Shown piece after piece: positions 27,453 through 36,970 of a stretch of DNA of 64,000 nt. Made by a program: the position numbers and the translations under genes. The notes beneath the pieces were generated by a model. The model was not told where the DNA came from, made no database searches, and worked only from the letters and a program-made list of their open reading frames with translations. The DNA lies in assembly GCA_016125225.1 (NCBI GenBank), contig WGME01000034.1:62001-126000 (forward strand). The letters are read 5' to 3'. Position 1 is the stretch's first letter, and every line of letters starts with the position of its first letter. The stretch is from a bacterium (GTDB lineage Bacteria; Planctomycetota; Planctomycetia; Planctomycetales; Planctomycetaceae).

Positions 27453-28799
27453 TTAGAAATCGATCTTGGTTCGCAATCCAACGACCACGGCGGCGTCCGC
27501 GACTTCTGACGCCGGTTCGATGAATTGCAGATCGGGTGTGATGTGAAACCACTGCGTGATACCGATGTTGTAGAACAACTCAAGGCCGTGTTCGTTCGCA
27601 ATCGGGAAGGTCGGCTCCAGCGAATTCTTGAGAGCGGTGCTGGTCTGATAGTAGTAGTAACCAATCCCGAAGGAATCGAGCGGCCGCGAGCGCCACGGGC
27701 TGGACCCGCCGACACCCACCGTCATCGTCCAGCGGAAGGGATTGGGGTTGCCGTCTGACAGGCCGAACTGTCCGAAGACACCCCAGCCACGCTGTGGATT
27801 GCAGGGGTCGACATACAGGTATTGGTCAAACGCATAGATCAACGACCACGAGTCAGCCGCTTGTCCCAGAACGGGAATCAGGCCGACCGGGGTCTCAACA
27901 TAAGCATTGGCATCGAGTGCACTGACTTGCCGATTGGCCCAACTGAAGAAGAAGTTTTGATGACCGGGCCTTTGGGCGATGGTCACCGGCAGGCTCAATT
28001 CTCCGAAGATCGATACGCCGTTGTCAAAGAGTTGATCGAAGCCGCTAGTGGTCGGCTGATTGACGGGGTCTAGCACCATCATGCTGAAGATGGGGTATTG
28101 ATTTTGCAGGATCGCAAAGCCCGCTCCCAGAGAGGAATAGGGCACGGTCCGCCCGAGAATGGGGGGCAAGACAAACGCCGTATTCATGAACTGCGTTTGA
28201 CCTTTGCCCGCAGCAAACGGACTCAGGTAGTTATCGAGCACATTGATCTTGCCAGCAAAGACCAGCAGGTGTTCGTTCAGAATTTGTGTGAACTTCACGC
28301 CCGTCAAAGCGGTTTCGCTGCCGCTCGTCGCGGGAAAGAGCAACGCGGTATCGACCGGCGTTAAGGCCCCCGTTTGTCCCGCAAGACTTTCGCCATAGCG
28401 GGATTCTCCATGCAGGTCGATCAACAGTCCCTGCCAGAGACCCAGTTTGTGGCCATCCATAGAAATGTAGTAGTCATTCCGGCCGCCGTAATTGAAGCCC
28501 TCTTGAGTACCCCCGCTGGCGACTCCCTGATAGATCTGGGTCGTGCTGGCATTCACTTGAATACCCTGTTCGCCGAGCGCGGGTCGAAGTCCACCCACAT
28601 CGCCGAACAAGGTCGGTTGCTGGGCCAGATCGCTCCAGCAACTGTCGGACAGTGTGCAGAACGGGTCTTCGACGGCATCAAACACATCGTCGACACCACC
28701 AGCGAAAGTCGCCCCTGCCAACATTTGCAGGCAGACGGCCAATGACACGGCCAGCCAGAGTCTCGAAGGACTGCGAAGAGCGATCGTTCGCAAGCGCAT
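27453..28799 (-). CDS. OprB-family carbohydrate-selective porin
   Basis: 448 residues with a signal peptide (ending GATFAGG). The body has beta-barrel character with many aromatic, Gly and Asn positions. OprB landmarks include GIQVNASTTQIYQGV near residue 80, YYISMDGHKLGLW, and the C-terminal pattern HGLELFYNIGITQWFHITPDLQFI and VVVGLRTKIDF with a final Phe for outer-membrane insertion. It would admit sugars across the outer membrane, which suits the sulfatases and glycan-binding proteins in the window. It runs convergently to fumC. Confidence 0.9.
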   Translation of the reverse strand: MRLRTIALRSPSRLWLAVSLAVCLQMLAGATFAGGVDDVFDAVEDPFCTLSDSCWSDLAQQPTLFGDVGGLRPALGEQGIQVNASTTQIYQGVASGGTQEGFNYGGRNDYYISMDGHKLGLWQGLLIDLHGESRYGESLAGQTGALTPVDTALLFPATSGSETALTGVKFTQILNEHLLVFAGKINVLDNYLSPFAAGKGQTQFMNTAFVLPPILGRTVPYSSLGAGFAILQNQYPIFSMMVLDPVNQPTTSGFDQLFDNGVSIFGELSLPVTIAQRPGHQNFFFSWANRQVSALDANAYVETPVGLIPVLGQAADSWSLIYAFDQYLYVDPCNPQRGWGVFGQFGLSDGNPNPFRWTMTVGVGGSSPWRSRPLDSFGIGYYYYQTSTALKNSLEPTFPIANEHGLELFYNIGITQWFHITPDLQFIEPASEVADAAVVVGLRTKIDF

Positions 28800-29335
28800 C
28801 AGATGGCGTCCGTGCCGGAATGGAAGAGACGCGTGAGGGCCAAATCACCACGCTAAAGAAGGGCATCGACTCATCCCGGAGAAAAGATGCCGTTGTTTAA
28901 AGATGTTCCCGATCTCCCACAAAAATCGTGAATGTTGTTCGGTCTAGTGAAACTCTGACGGCTCAAATGTGGTGGATTTTGCTCTCTATCCCACCGGAAT
29001 GCTCACGGAAACTTCCTGGCAACTGCGAGCCCACGGCTGAGAGTGGATGAGCGGCAGCCACTGATGTTGACCAGATTTTCATCAACAAAATAGATGTTAT
29101 TGCTGGAACAGATTGCTACGATCACGTCCATATCCCCTCGGCAGGTTGGTTCATTTCTGCATCACCATAATATTGTTTCCATGATTGGTCGGGTGCCTCT
29201 CATCAGGACTCGCTCAATATCCGAATGTTGCACGTCAGTTTTCCATGCGTGAAATCCCTTGAAAGAGAGTCGTTCTGACTCTGAGTCACATCAGATTTGC
29301 AGTGTCGCAATACTCGAAAAGAAAAGGAGATGCCG
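28800..29335. other. Divergent intergenic region between porin and sulfatase
   Basis: 536 bp, AT-richer than its flanks. Small inverted repeats include TGTTGA...TCAACA near 29063 and AGAGTC-5 nt-GACTCT at about 29267-29283, upstream of the sulfatase. No gene is seen; promoters for both flanking genes should lie here. Confidence 0.5.
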
Positions 29336-31117
29336 ATGTTTAAGAAGTGGTTATCCCCTTCCCTGATCACCGCTTTGATGGGGGCCGGGCTGGGACTTTT
29401 TGCCGTCACGTCTGATGGGCAGAATGCCCATCAAGTGGTGGCGAAAGACAATCATGTCGTCGCGTCCAAGACGGCCGATAAACCCCAAGCCCTGTCACGG
29501 GCGGCTGGAAATCGTCCCGCGGGACTTAGCCTTGCTGATCAGTTGGCGATGGCGAACCACAACGAGCTGGTCGCCGCCTCCCTGGCACAATCGGGCCAGA
29601 AGCCCAACATCTGCATCATCTGGGGGGATGACATCGGACAATCGAACATCAGTGCTTATACGCATGGGTTGATGGGCTATCAGACGCCGAACATCGACCG
29701 CGTTGCCAAGGAAGGGATGATGTTCACCGACTATTACGCCGAACAGAGTTGCACGGCTGGTCGGGCCTCCTTTATCACCGGTCAACATGGACTGCGCACG
29801 GGCATGACGAAAGTCGGTCTGCCCGCCGCAGCGTTGGGCCTGCAGAAAGAAGACCCCACGATTGCCGAACTGCTGAAGCCGCTCGGTTATGTCACCGGGC
29901 AATTCGGCAAAAACCACCTGGGAGATCGCAACGAGTATCTCCCCACGGTGCATGGCTTTGATGAATTCTATGGCAACCTCTACCACCTCAACGCGGAAGA
30001 AGAACCCGAGCACCCCGACTATCCGAAAGATCCGAAATTCAAGGAGAAATTCGGGCCGCGCGGCGTGCTCGACTGCAAAGCCACCAACGTCGATGATGCC
30101 ACCGTGGACCCGCGCTTCGGCAAAGTGGGCAAGCAGATCATCAAAGACACCGGACCGCTCACCAGAAAGCGGATGGAAACCATCGACGACGACGTGGCCA
30201 ATCGAGCCGCGGAGTTCATCGGTCGGCAATCCAAGTCGGGTCACCCCTTCTTCGTGTGGGTCAACTTCACCCACATGCATGCACGGACTCATCCGAAACC
30301 GGAAAGCATCGGTCAGTCGGGACAATGGCAGAGCGAATATCACGATGTGATGCTCGATCACGACAAGAATGTCGGGACCGTGCTCAAAGCTCTTGATGAT
30401 GCGGGCGTGGCCGACAATACCTTTGTGATGTACTCCACCGATAACGGTCCGCACATGAATACCTGGCCCGATGGCGCCATGACACCGTTTCGTAACGAGA
30501 AAAACACGAACTGGGAAGGGGCCTATCGCGTTCCTTGTATGGTTCGCTGGCCCGGGAAGATCAAAGCAGGCAGCATCTCGAATGAGATTGTGGGCCATCA
30601 TGACTGGCTGCCGACGTTGCTGGCGATCGCGGGTGATGAAACGGTCACCGAGAAGTTGCTCAACGGCTACAAGATTGGCAGCATGACCTACAAGGTGCAC
30701 CTGGATGGCTACAACCTGATTCCTTATCTGACGGCTCAAGCGGAGAAGTCACCCCGCGAATCGTTCATCTACTGCAATGACGATCAACAGGTCGTGGCGT
30801 TGCGGTACGACAACTGGAAGCTGGTGTTCATGGAACAACGGACGCCCGGGACGCTCAAGGTCTGGGCCGATCCGTTCGTCAACCTGCGGGTCCCATTGAT
30901 CTTCAATATGCGGACCGATCCGTATGAACGGGCACAGATCACGTCGAACACTTATTACGACTGGCTCTTTGCTCACGCCTTCCTGCTGGTTCCAGCGCAG
31001 GCCTATGTGGGCCAGTTTCTGGAAACGTTTCAGGAATATCCCCAGCGACAGAAAGCCGCGAGCTTTAACCTGGATGAAGTGATGGAAAACCTGAAAACTG
31101 CGGGTGGCAGTAAGTAA
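29336..31117 (+). CDS. Secreted arylsulfatase, CTAGR motif
   Basis: 593 residues. The start at 29336 is chosen because AAGGAG lies six bases upstream; the ATG at 29330 would touch it. A signal-anchor-like segment (LITALMGAGLGLFAVTS) and a ~60-residue low-complexity linker precede the catalytic domain. WGDDIGQSNISAY holds the metal-binding Asp pair, and the formylglycine motif is C-T-A-G-R at about residue 139, with Ala in place of the usual Pro. STDNGPHMNTWPDG supplies the later metal site. The extended C-terminus (YDWLFAHAFLLVPAQ) is typical of this large planctomycete subgroup. A perfect terminator follows, so the gene is monocistronic. Confidence 0.94.
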   Translation: MFKKWLSPSLITALMGAGLGLFAVTSDGQNAHQVVAKDNHVVASKTADKPQALSRAAGNRPAGLSLADQLAMANHNELVAASLAQSGQKPNICIIWGDDIGQSNISAYTHGLMGYQTPNIDRVAKEGMMFTDYYAEQSCTAGRASFITGQHGLRTGMTKVGLPAAALGLQKEDPTIAELLKPLGYVTGQFGKNHLGDRNEYLPTVHGFDEFYGNLYHLNAEEEPEHPDYPKDPKFKEKFGPRGVLDCKATNVDDATVDPRFGKVGKQIIKDTGPLTRKRMETIDDDVANRAAEFIGRQSKSGHPFFVWVNFTHMHARTHPKPESIGQSGQWQSEYHDVMLDHDKNVGTVLKALDDAGVADNTFVMYSTDNGPHMNTWPDGAMTPFRNEKNTNWEGAYRVPCMVRWPGKIKAGSISNEIVGHHDWLPTLLAIAGDETVTEKLLNGYKIGSMTYKVHLDGYNLIPYLTAQAEKSPRESFIYCNDDQQVVALRYDNWKLVFMEQRTPGTLKVWADPFVNLRVPLIFNMRTDPYERAQITSNTYYDWLFAHAFLLVPAQAYVGQFLETFQEYPQRQKAASFNLDEVMENLKTAGGSK

Positions 31118-31140
31118 TCGCCTCCCCGATTCCAACCCGA

Positions 31141-31184
31141 AAACACCGGCCGGATGGTCATCCGGCCGGTGTTTTCGTTTTTTG
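31141..31184 (+). terminator. Strong Rho-independent terminator of the third sulfatase
   Basis: Perfect 16-bp stem: AAAACACCGGCCGGAT pairs with ATCCGGCCGGTGTTTT around the loop GGTC, followed by CGTTTTTT. It begins 24 bp after the sulfatase stop. Confidence 0.95.
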
Positions 31185-31424
31185 TGGTGTCCTGCAACTG
31201 CTTGGCGATCGAATGTCACAATCTGCGGAATGCACTGGTGCTGATGATTTCTCGCAACGCAGCGATCAGGAAGCGCGATTCTGCAATTCTCTCCGGAGAA
31301 ACCCTCGATCAATTCAAGAGATGAGCTATGTTCTGCTTTGAGGGGTGCTGCCGAACCCGTAGACTGCAATAGCGCGTGCGGGAAATTCGCGGACTTCCAT
31401 TTGGGAAGATTCGCAGGGCAGCAG
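31185..31424. other. Intergenic region before the MfnB-like gene
   Basis: Together with the terminator, about 300 bp without a gene. An open frame runs through 31338-31424 into the next gene but lacks family sequence; it would be an N-terminal extension if translated. Confidence 0.4.
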
Positions 31425-32240
31425 ATGATATCGGGATATCTGATGCCTGACAGTTACGGCGAATTACCGCCACGGCTGATGGTTCCGGTCCGCGATTTCG
31501 TGGAATGGGATCTCGCACTAGCCAATGAGGTCGACATTGTCGATCTCCCGTGGATCAAAGGCACCGGAGAGACCGCCGTTCCCTGGGAAGATTGGACTGC
31601 CGGCCTTTCGTCGCTTTGTCCGCCTGGATTGGGCATCTCGATCGATTGCGGTGAACTGACGGAAATCTCCGGCATGACTGGGGACCCACAGATTCCGCAG
31701 TTCGTGCGTTGGGCTCGCTTGGGTTTCGCGGGTTTGGGGTGCGATGTCGCGTGGAAGGAGACCTGGTGCGCCATCCGTAGCCGCCTCGATGCGGACCGTA
31801 CGCGTCCGATCTCATGGTGGGCGGTTGCCTATGCCGACCACAACATTGCGTTATCACCGCATCCCCAGGAGATTCTGCAAGCCGCGGTCGAAACACGGGC
31901 TTCGGGGTTCATGCTCGATACCTTTGTTTCCTCCGGGCCCAATCTTGTGGATTGGATGTCTCCGCAGGAACTGACCGACCTGCTGCGGCAGGCACGCGAA
32001 CTTCAAATGCCGGTGATCCTAGGCGGTGAAACCACGAGCGAAGACCTGGAATGGTTATGCGACTTGGAACCCGACGTGATTGCCGTGCGAAATTGCGTTT
32101 GCCGCTATGGTGACGCGACGGAGCCGTTGAGTCCCACGCGACTGGAATGGTACCGCCAGACTTTGGATGCGTCGGTCGAATTCGATCGTGCGGGTTGGAA
32201 GGCCAGCCGAGCTCTTCAGTTTGCATCCAGCAATTCTTGA
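31425..32240 (+). CDS. Divergent (5-formylfuran-3-yl)methyl phosphate synthase-like (MfnB/DUF556) protein
   Basis: About 271 residues; the start could also be 31443, and 31425 is a compromise. The order of segments follows MfnB: LMVPVRDFVEWDLALANEVDIVDL, ARLGFAGLGCDVAWKETW, GFMLDTFVSSGPNLVDWM, MPVILGGETTSEDLEWL, PDVIAVRNCVC. MfnB makes the furan precursor of methanofuran, used in the H4MPT-linked C1 pathway that some planctomycetes carry. The Lys positions I expect at VDVK, (V)KLG and DTxxK read Pro, Arg and Ser here, so catalysis is doubtful. It may be a paralogue with another role. It overlaps the convergent next gene by 25 bp. Confidence 0.65.
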   Translation: MISGYLMPDSYGELPPRLMVPVRDFVEWDLALANEVDIVDLPWIKGTGETAVPWEDWTAGLSSLCPPGLGISIDCGELTEISGMTGDPQIPQFVRWARLGFAGLGCDVAWKETWCAIRSRLDADRTRPISWWAVAYADHNIALSPHPQEILQAAVETRASGFMLDTFVSSGPNLVDWMSPQELTDLLRQARELQMPVILGGETTSEDLEWLCDLEPDVIAVRNCVCRYGDATEPLSPTRLEWYRQTLDASVEFDRAGWKASRALQFASSNS

Positions 32241-32686
32241 GCGCGCTCCAGGTTGTGACGGAGTTCATCCTCTTGGCCTTGATCGCCGGTTAACCCTGCT
32301 TCCAGCAAAGACGGAAATCGATCACGGGCGGCCCACAGCAGAAATTGTCTTGAGGGAAATTTTCGGCTGGCGGTCTGTACGAGGTCATCGGAAATGACTC
32401 CGAGACGGGTCTGAAACACGGCGGCACGCTGATGCCAGTCCGCCTCCGTGATTCCCGCCGCTCTCCATTCATCGACTTCGCTGAGCATCTGCTGCATATC
32501 AGCGAGATATTTTCTTTCCTGGGCCTTGCCGTAGGTCTCATCCCAGAATGGACGCCAGATTCCTGACAGGAATACCCCAATCGCAATCCCGGTGAAGAGC
32601 AGGCATCCCAACAACAAACCCCACAAGGCATATTTTGCGGGACTACGCGGCGTGGCCAAGTCTTCGTCATCAGTACTCATACTCAC
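32216..32686 (-). CDS. Hypothetical single-pass membrane protein
   Basis: 156 residues with a charged N-terminus, one membrane helix (YALWGLLLGCLLFTGIAIGVFL, residues ~19-40) and a soluble helical domain rich in Glu, Gln and Arg. Its end overlaps the MfnB-like gene tail-to-tail by 25 bp. I do not recognise a family. The clean helix and coding character support a real gene. Confidence 0.6.
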   Translation of the reverse strand: MSMSTDDEDLATPRSPAKYALWGLLLGCLLFTGIAIGVFLSGIWRPFWDETYGKAQERKYLADMQQMLSEVDEWRAAGITEADWHQRAAVFQTRLGVISDDLVQTASRKFPSRQFLLWAARDRFPSLLEAGLTGDQGQEDELRHNLERAQELLDAN

Positions 32687-32955
32687 TCTACTGTCGTTAT
32701 TACCAATGAATTATTAGTCCAAGATACATCGGCACGGTGTACTGCACCTGCCATTCTCACACGGCCTCAGCACAAGATTTCTTCAATCCGCCTGAGCTGA
32801 TCTTGCGTTGACGGTCCATCAGCCGCACGATGCTCTCCATAGAGAAATCATGTTCGGTCGTTGACGCACCATGAGAGTGCGTTACATTGATAGTCTGGTG
32901 AACAGTCGAGCACAACGAGATTTTGCTCTGCCTGCCGATTTTGGGAGACTCAGCA

Positions 32956-33696
32956 ATGCAGGTGTCGTGTCCCTTTTGTCACGTCACATTGGCGATTCCG
33001 GATAATTTGATCGGCTCGGGTCAGCCGGTACAGTGTGCCCAATGCCATCAGGCATTCGCCGTGAGTCCCCCGCCGACCGCCCATGCTCCGGTAGCTCCCC
33101 CACCCGCACAGGGCTATCCTGCGGGAGGCTATCCGGCGACTCCCCAACCAGGATATGGGCAAGCCCCGGCACCTGGCGGATATCAGCCTTTGGCGCCGCA
33201 GCAACCGATTCCCGGTTCGCCCTATGACGTCGCTGTACCGCCAGTGCCGAGTAAGCTGGGACTTTATGCTGGCATCGGCGGCGGCGTGGTCTTTCTGGCG
33301 ATTCTGATCGTCGCGGTCTGGCCCCGGGCACCGAAGCCCGATCCCCTGCAGGAACTGTTGAAAGTTCCTGTGTCGTCCGACATCGCCAATACCGTGGTGT
33401 TGAACCCCAATGCCAAGCCGGTCGTTGATTCTGGAACAAGTTCCGGCGGACTGGCTCCCTCCGACGGCATGCCAGAGAACGCTGCCAAGTTGACTCCCTC
33501 AGCGGCCCCGTACATTGAACCGCTGGTGCTGCCTCCGGTGGAATGGCGCGGTAAGTCCGATCTCACTCTGCTCGAAGCCGCGGCCAGTCGACTGGAAGCT
33601 CAAATCGCACAGGCTAATGCGCACCTGGCCCCCTTCCGTGCGCAACGTGACGAACTGGAAGCGGAAGTCCGCGCTGCTACGAATCCCGAAGAATAA
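32956..33696 (+). CDS. MJ0042-type zinc-finger single-pass membrane protein
   Basis: 246 residues from the ATG at 32956. The N-terminus is an MJ0042 zinc ribbon (CPFC...CAQCHQAF, residues ~4-33). A Pro/Gly/Ala/Tyr-rich linker follows, then a membrane helix (LGLYAGIGGGVVFLAILIVAVW) and a C-terminal part that ends in a coiled helix (LLEAAASRLEAQIAQANAHLAPFRAQRDELEAEV). The plan is a cytoplasmic zinc ribbon joined to an extracytoplasmic coiled coil. It lies 85 bp before the CsgG/FlgT-like gene and is probably co-transcribed with it. The function is unknown. Confidence 0.8.
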   Translation: MQVSCPFCHVTLAIPDNLIGSGQPVQCAQCHQAFAVSPPPTAHAPVAPPPAQGYPAGGYPATPQPGYGQAPAPGGYQPLAPQQPIPGSPYDVAVPPVPSKLGLYAGIGGGVVFLAILIVAVWPRAPKPDPLQELLKVPVSSDIANTVVLNPNAKPVVDSGTSSGGLAPSDGMPENAAKLTPSAAPYIEPLVLPPVEWRGKSDLTLLEAAASRLEAQIAQANAHLAPFRAQRDELEAEVRAATNPEE

Positions 33697-33781
33697 AGCC
33701 TGATTTTCAGGCGAGAGCCTTGAACGCAATCTGTGAAACTGAATCGCTTGCATCAGACATGGTTATTGAGGAAGCGACGTT

Positions 33782-36262
33782 ATGCCGTTCTGTAATCCAA
33801 CCCTGGTGATGCGGTCTGCAATCGGCATCACCTTGCTGCTGGCCGGGCCGGGAGCCTGGGCTCAAAGCCCTCTGCCGCTCAACCCGAATCAATTGCCCAT
33901 TCGTCCGCAAGACCTGATTCCCAAAGGCACGCCCCGTCCCAAAGCCGAGGCACCGCCGTCGAAAGACCGCATCACCGCGGTCATCAAGCGGTTGGAAGCC
34001 CTGGAAGCCGAAAAGGCCAATGTGCTGAAGGAGTTCACTCAACTCCCGCAAGACATTGTTCGTCTGCAGCAAATGGTGCAATGGCTGGGGAATTGGCAAC
34101 AGGCGGACTTTGTTCTGGGGAATTCGACGAGTCCTGTTGCCCTGGCGATCCGCCACTCCAACAATGGTTTTCGGGTGCAGTCGATTGCCCGGAATGCGGA
34201 TGTGCGGACCGCTGCCGCAGCAGCACGGCAGGCTGGCGTTCTCCGGATCGGTTCACCCGTGGCCCGCGAACTGGCGCGACAAATCAGCACTCGCGTGCAG
34301 GAATACGATGAGATTCCCTCCGAGTTCGCCACTCGCATCCAGAAAGATGTCTGGAAGGCCCATCGCTTTGTTCCGCTTGATCCCGATGTAGAAAACCCCA
34401 GCTTTGTGGTCTATCGCGATGTGCAGCAGAACAAACAACGGGTCGGCTTTCTGGTGGGGAATGCCGGGCCAGACCAGTTCGTCATTCGCTCGGTTAGTAC
34501 CACGAATCGAGATGTCCCTCGAGGTGTGGTGCAAACTGGTTCTGTGCGTGCCGAACGAGGCAAGGACATCGTGGGTTTTCTGGAAGAAGGGGATTCGTTC
34601 CTCGACTACTGCATCCTGAACGTAGGACAAAAAGTCGGAACTCCGGAAGACATCCCCAACTTTGTCTGCGTCGCAGTCCATGTCGCACTGGAAGTTCCTG
34701 AACTTGATGAGGATGCTCGTCGAAATGCCGTCCATGATGTGGGACTGATTGCCTCCGAAGCCGGGTTATCGAGTTTTGGTGCCGCTTTCGGTTTGCAGAT
34801 GGTCAACCTGAATGGACGCACCAATTCAGATGTCCTCACCAAGGCACAGCGAGCCGCCGAAGACAAGCTCTATCAGAAGTTGATCGAACTCGGCATTCCC
34901 GTCGTGGAACGCGAACACCTCAACACCGTGGAACAGGAACGCAAGTCGCTACGCCGCCGATCGAGTCGCGACTTCGGGAATCAACTGGATGCGACTCACG
35001 TGCTTGTCGCCGATATCGATGAGTCGGTGTTTGGCCGGGTGACATTGAGCATGCGTCTGGTTGATGTGAGCACTGGCCAGGCCATTTGGGCGGGCTCTGG
35101 TGAAGATACACTCCCGCGTGAGGAAGACTGGGGTGGCATTATGCTGCATGGCGGTCGCCCCGTGATTGCTGATGCCTCTACCCTGGAAAATGGTATCAAG
35201 TCGCAGTTGATCGAATCGCCACGCCTTCTCATGGTTGGTAAGGACGACACCTCAACGCAGATTCCCGACAAAGTTCTGGTTGTTCAGGAAGCCGGACTCG
35301 CGGGGGTAACGAACGCCTTGTATCGCCCGTTGTTCGGTCGGAATTCGCAACCGGTCAGTTTTGATCAGCCGTTGACGCCCGTGAACACGATCGATGTAGT
35401 CCCGCGCGATCAGCAGTACCGCTATCTGATGTGGCAACTGGGACAGAAGATGCTGACCCCGGCTGGTCGGATTACCGAACTCAAACCGATTGGCGATCAT
35501 CAGCAGGCGACGGTAACCTTGGGCAAACAGCATGGTGTCCGTCAAGGCGATTTGTTGCGGGTGTTGCGATCCAATGAATCATCGACCGGCCCAGCCGAAC
35601 GGTTAATTCCCTGTGGTATTCGTGCCACGGTGGTCTATGACAACCATTGTGAAGCGATGGTGACTCCCTCGGGCCTGGGGAGTTATTGGGACGATGCAAC
35701 TTACGCCCCCCAAGTCAGTGATGTGGTGGTCTCGCGATTTGATCGTCGGCGTAAGGTGGCCGTCTTTCCAGCGGCCTTCCGCGAACCACAAACAGTGGTC
35801 GAACGACGGGCCTCCAAGTGGGATGAAAAAAACAAATTCGGTCAGTTCAGCTATCGCGAAGAAGCCCGAAAAAAGATGGAAGCGATTCGCCTGCGAATCC
35901 GTGACGAAGTTCGACAGGGAGTCGAAAAGCTGGATGTGGAAGTGGTTCAGGGGGAACTCGACCGAAGTGTTGAGCAGCAATGCGCCGAGGCTTGGGAGCG
36001 CGGTTGTCGGATCGCGATTGGCGGGTTCGTCTCTTCCGTCAGCACAACTCGCTTCCGGTTCGAACTGCAGTTGGTCGAATTGCAGCAAACCGAGTCGGGT
36101 TATCGCATCGGCAATGTGCTCGTTTCAGATCAACTGGAAGTCACCGAGAAGCTGGGTCTGCAGCAGGCGGCGAATCCCCCGCTTCTGTTTCCGAATCTGA
36201 TGACGGCTGCAACACCGGGTTTGCCTGGCTTGTCAGCCCGACTTTCCAGCGTGGTGGAATAA
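33782..36262 (+). CDS. Large secreted CsgG/FlgT-like protein
   Basis: 826 residues with a signal peptide (GITLLLAGPGAWAQ, cleaved near residue 28). There is a coiled N-terminal part (RITAVIKRLEALEAEKANV). Residues ~340-450 look like a CsgG/FlgO-type domain (DKLYQKLIELGIPVVEREHLNTV...ATHVLVADIDESVFGRVTLSMRLVDVSTGQAIW). Residues ~560-600 (PIGDHQQATVTLGKQHGVRQGDLLRVLR) resemble the FlgT C-terminal domain. These domains occur in lipoprotein secretion pores and flagellar basal-body proteins, but the combination here is unusual and there is no flagellar or curli gene nearby. It probably assembles in the periplasm or outer membrane with the zinc-ribbon protein upstream. The last 122 bp overlap a convergent gene. 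Confidence 0.75.
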   Translation: MPFCNPTLVMRSAIGITLLLAGPGAWAQSPLPLNPNQLPIRPQDLIPKGTPRPKAEAPPSKDRITAVIKRLEALEAEKANVLKEFTQLPQDIVRLQQMVQWLGNWQQADFVLGNSTSPVALAIRHSNNGFRVQSIARNADVRTAAAAARQAGVLRIGSPVARELARQISTRVQEYDEIPSEFATRIQKDVWKAHRFVPLDPDVENPSFVVYRDVQQNKQRVGFLVGNAGPDQFVIRSVSTTNRDVPRGVVQTGSVRAERGKDIVGFLEEGDSFLDYCILNVGQKVGTPEDIPNFVCVAVHVALEVPELDEDARRNAVHDVGLIASEAGLSSFGAAFGLQMVNLNGRTNSDVLTKAQRAAEDKLYQKLIELGIPVVEREHLNTVEQERKSLRRRSSRDFGNQLDATHVLVADIDESVFGRVTLSMRLVDVSTGQAIWAGSGEDTLPREEDWGGIMLHGGRPVIADASTLENGIKSQLIESPRLLMVGKDDTSTQIPDKVLVVQEAGLAGVTNALYRPLFGRNSQPVSFDQPLTPVNTIDVVPRDQQYRYLMWQLGQKMLTPAGRITELKPIGDHQQATVTLGKQHGVRQGDLLRVLRSNESSTGPAERLIPCGIRATVVYDNHCEAMVTPSGLGSYWDDATYAPQVSDVVVSRFDRRRKVAVFPAAFREPQTVVERRASKWDEKNKFGQFSYREEARKKMEAIRLRIRDEVRQGVEKLDVEVVQGELDRSVEQQCAEAWERGCRIAIGGFVSSVSTTRFRFELQLVELQQTESGYRIGNVLVSDQLEVTEKLGLQQAANPPLLFPNLMTAATPGLPGLSARLSSVVE

Positions 36263-36629
36263 CCTGTAGAGACAACACCACCAGCAAACCGAACAGCGTA
36301 TAGCCGCAGGTGAACACCCACGTCGGCAAATCAAAGAACAGCAGGCTGCGCAGCCAGATGGCGATCCAGTCACCATCGTACATGTCCTGCCCGGCTTGTG
36401 CCCGCAGAGCATTTTCCCAAGTGGTCAAAGGGCAGGTGATGTCCAACCACGTCTCCACGACCACGATGGTGATCATGAGCAGATGGATACCGCGAAACCA
36501 GCGATTCCGGACCCAGGACCATCTGCAAAGTCCTCCCAGCCAGATCAACAACAGCCCGAAGACAACGAACGCGACATAAGCCATATGCGCGATCAACACG
36601 ACATTTGCCAGATGTTGTGTGAGGGGCAT
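36141..36629 (-). CDS. DUF2784 membrane protein
   Basis: 162 residues from the ATG at 36629 (MPLTQHLANVVLIAHMAYVA); the frame upstream is not family-like. DUF2784 landmarks are the N-terminal helix, VVFGLLLIWLGG, and LDITCPLTTWENALRAQAG, followed by the last helix pair. Four membrane helices are likely. The function is unknown. The final ~40 residues are polar and extend 122 bp into the end of the convergent 826-residue gene. Confidence 0.82.
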   Translation of the reverse strand: MPLTQHLANVVLIAHMAYVAFVVFGLLLIWLGGLCRWSWVRNRWFRGIHLLMITIVVVETWLDITCPLTTWENALRAQAGQDMYDGDWIAIWLRSLLFFDLPTWVFTCGYTLFGLLVVLSLQVIPPRWKVGLTSQANPVLQPSSDSETEAGDSPPAADPASR

Positions 36630-36970
36630 GTGTTGATCCTGTTCACATGGTTTGCACGTCTGTTCAATCCCTACAGATGATCTCTCGCCTGATTTATTCC
36701 CGTCAGCTTCATCAATGCGCGGACATGTGTGCGATGGGGAAACGCGCATCTGACTGCCTGAGACTTAAGCGAAACTCCACGAGCTCGCCCGTTTCACGTC
36801 TGCAGCCAAGTTGATTTCCCCGTTGATATCTCATAGCCATGTCGAAGGTTGTGAACGGATCGTCATCGGAAGAAATCCGATTGGCACGCCATCTGCTTCT
36901 TAGAAAAAACAAACACCGGTCTTAACCCCGGTTTTAATTTTAACAGCATGATATCCCGCGATATCTTAAC
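36630..36970. other. Divergent intergenic region, DUF2784 / LacI
   Basis: 341 bp. The right half is AT-rich, with a hairpin-like ACCGG...CCGGT near 36916-36933 and the palindrome described separately. No gene is seen. Confidence 0.45.
36950..36965. promoter_or_regulatory. Candidate LacI-family operator
   Basis: GATATC repeated around CCGC, five bases before the LacI-type regulator start. LacI-family operators are short palindromes with a CG-rich centre and often control the regulator's own gene. This is inference from form and place. Confidence 0.4.

Noticed and set aside
29495-30739. 414-codon minus-strand frame inside the third sulfatase
   Set aside because: The sulfatase is unmistakable and the antisense translation has no domain.
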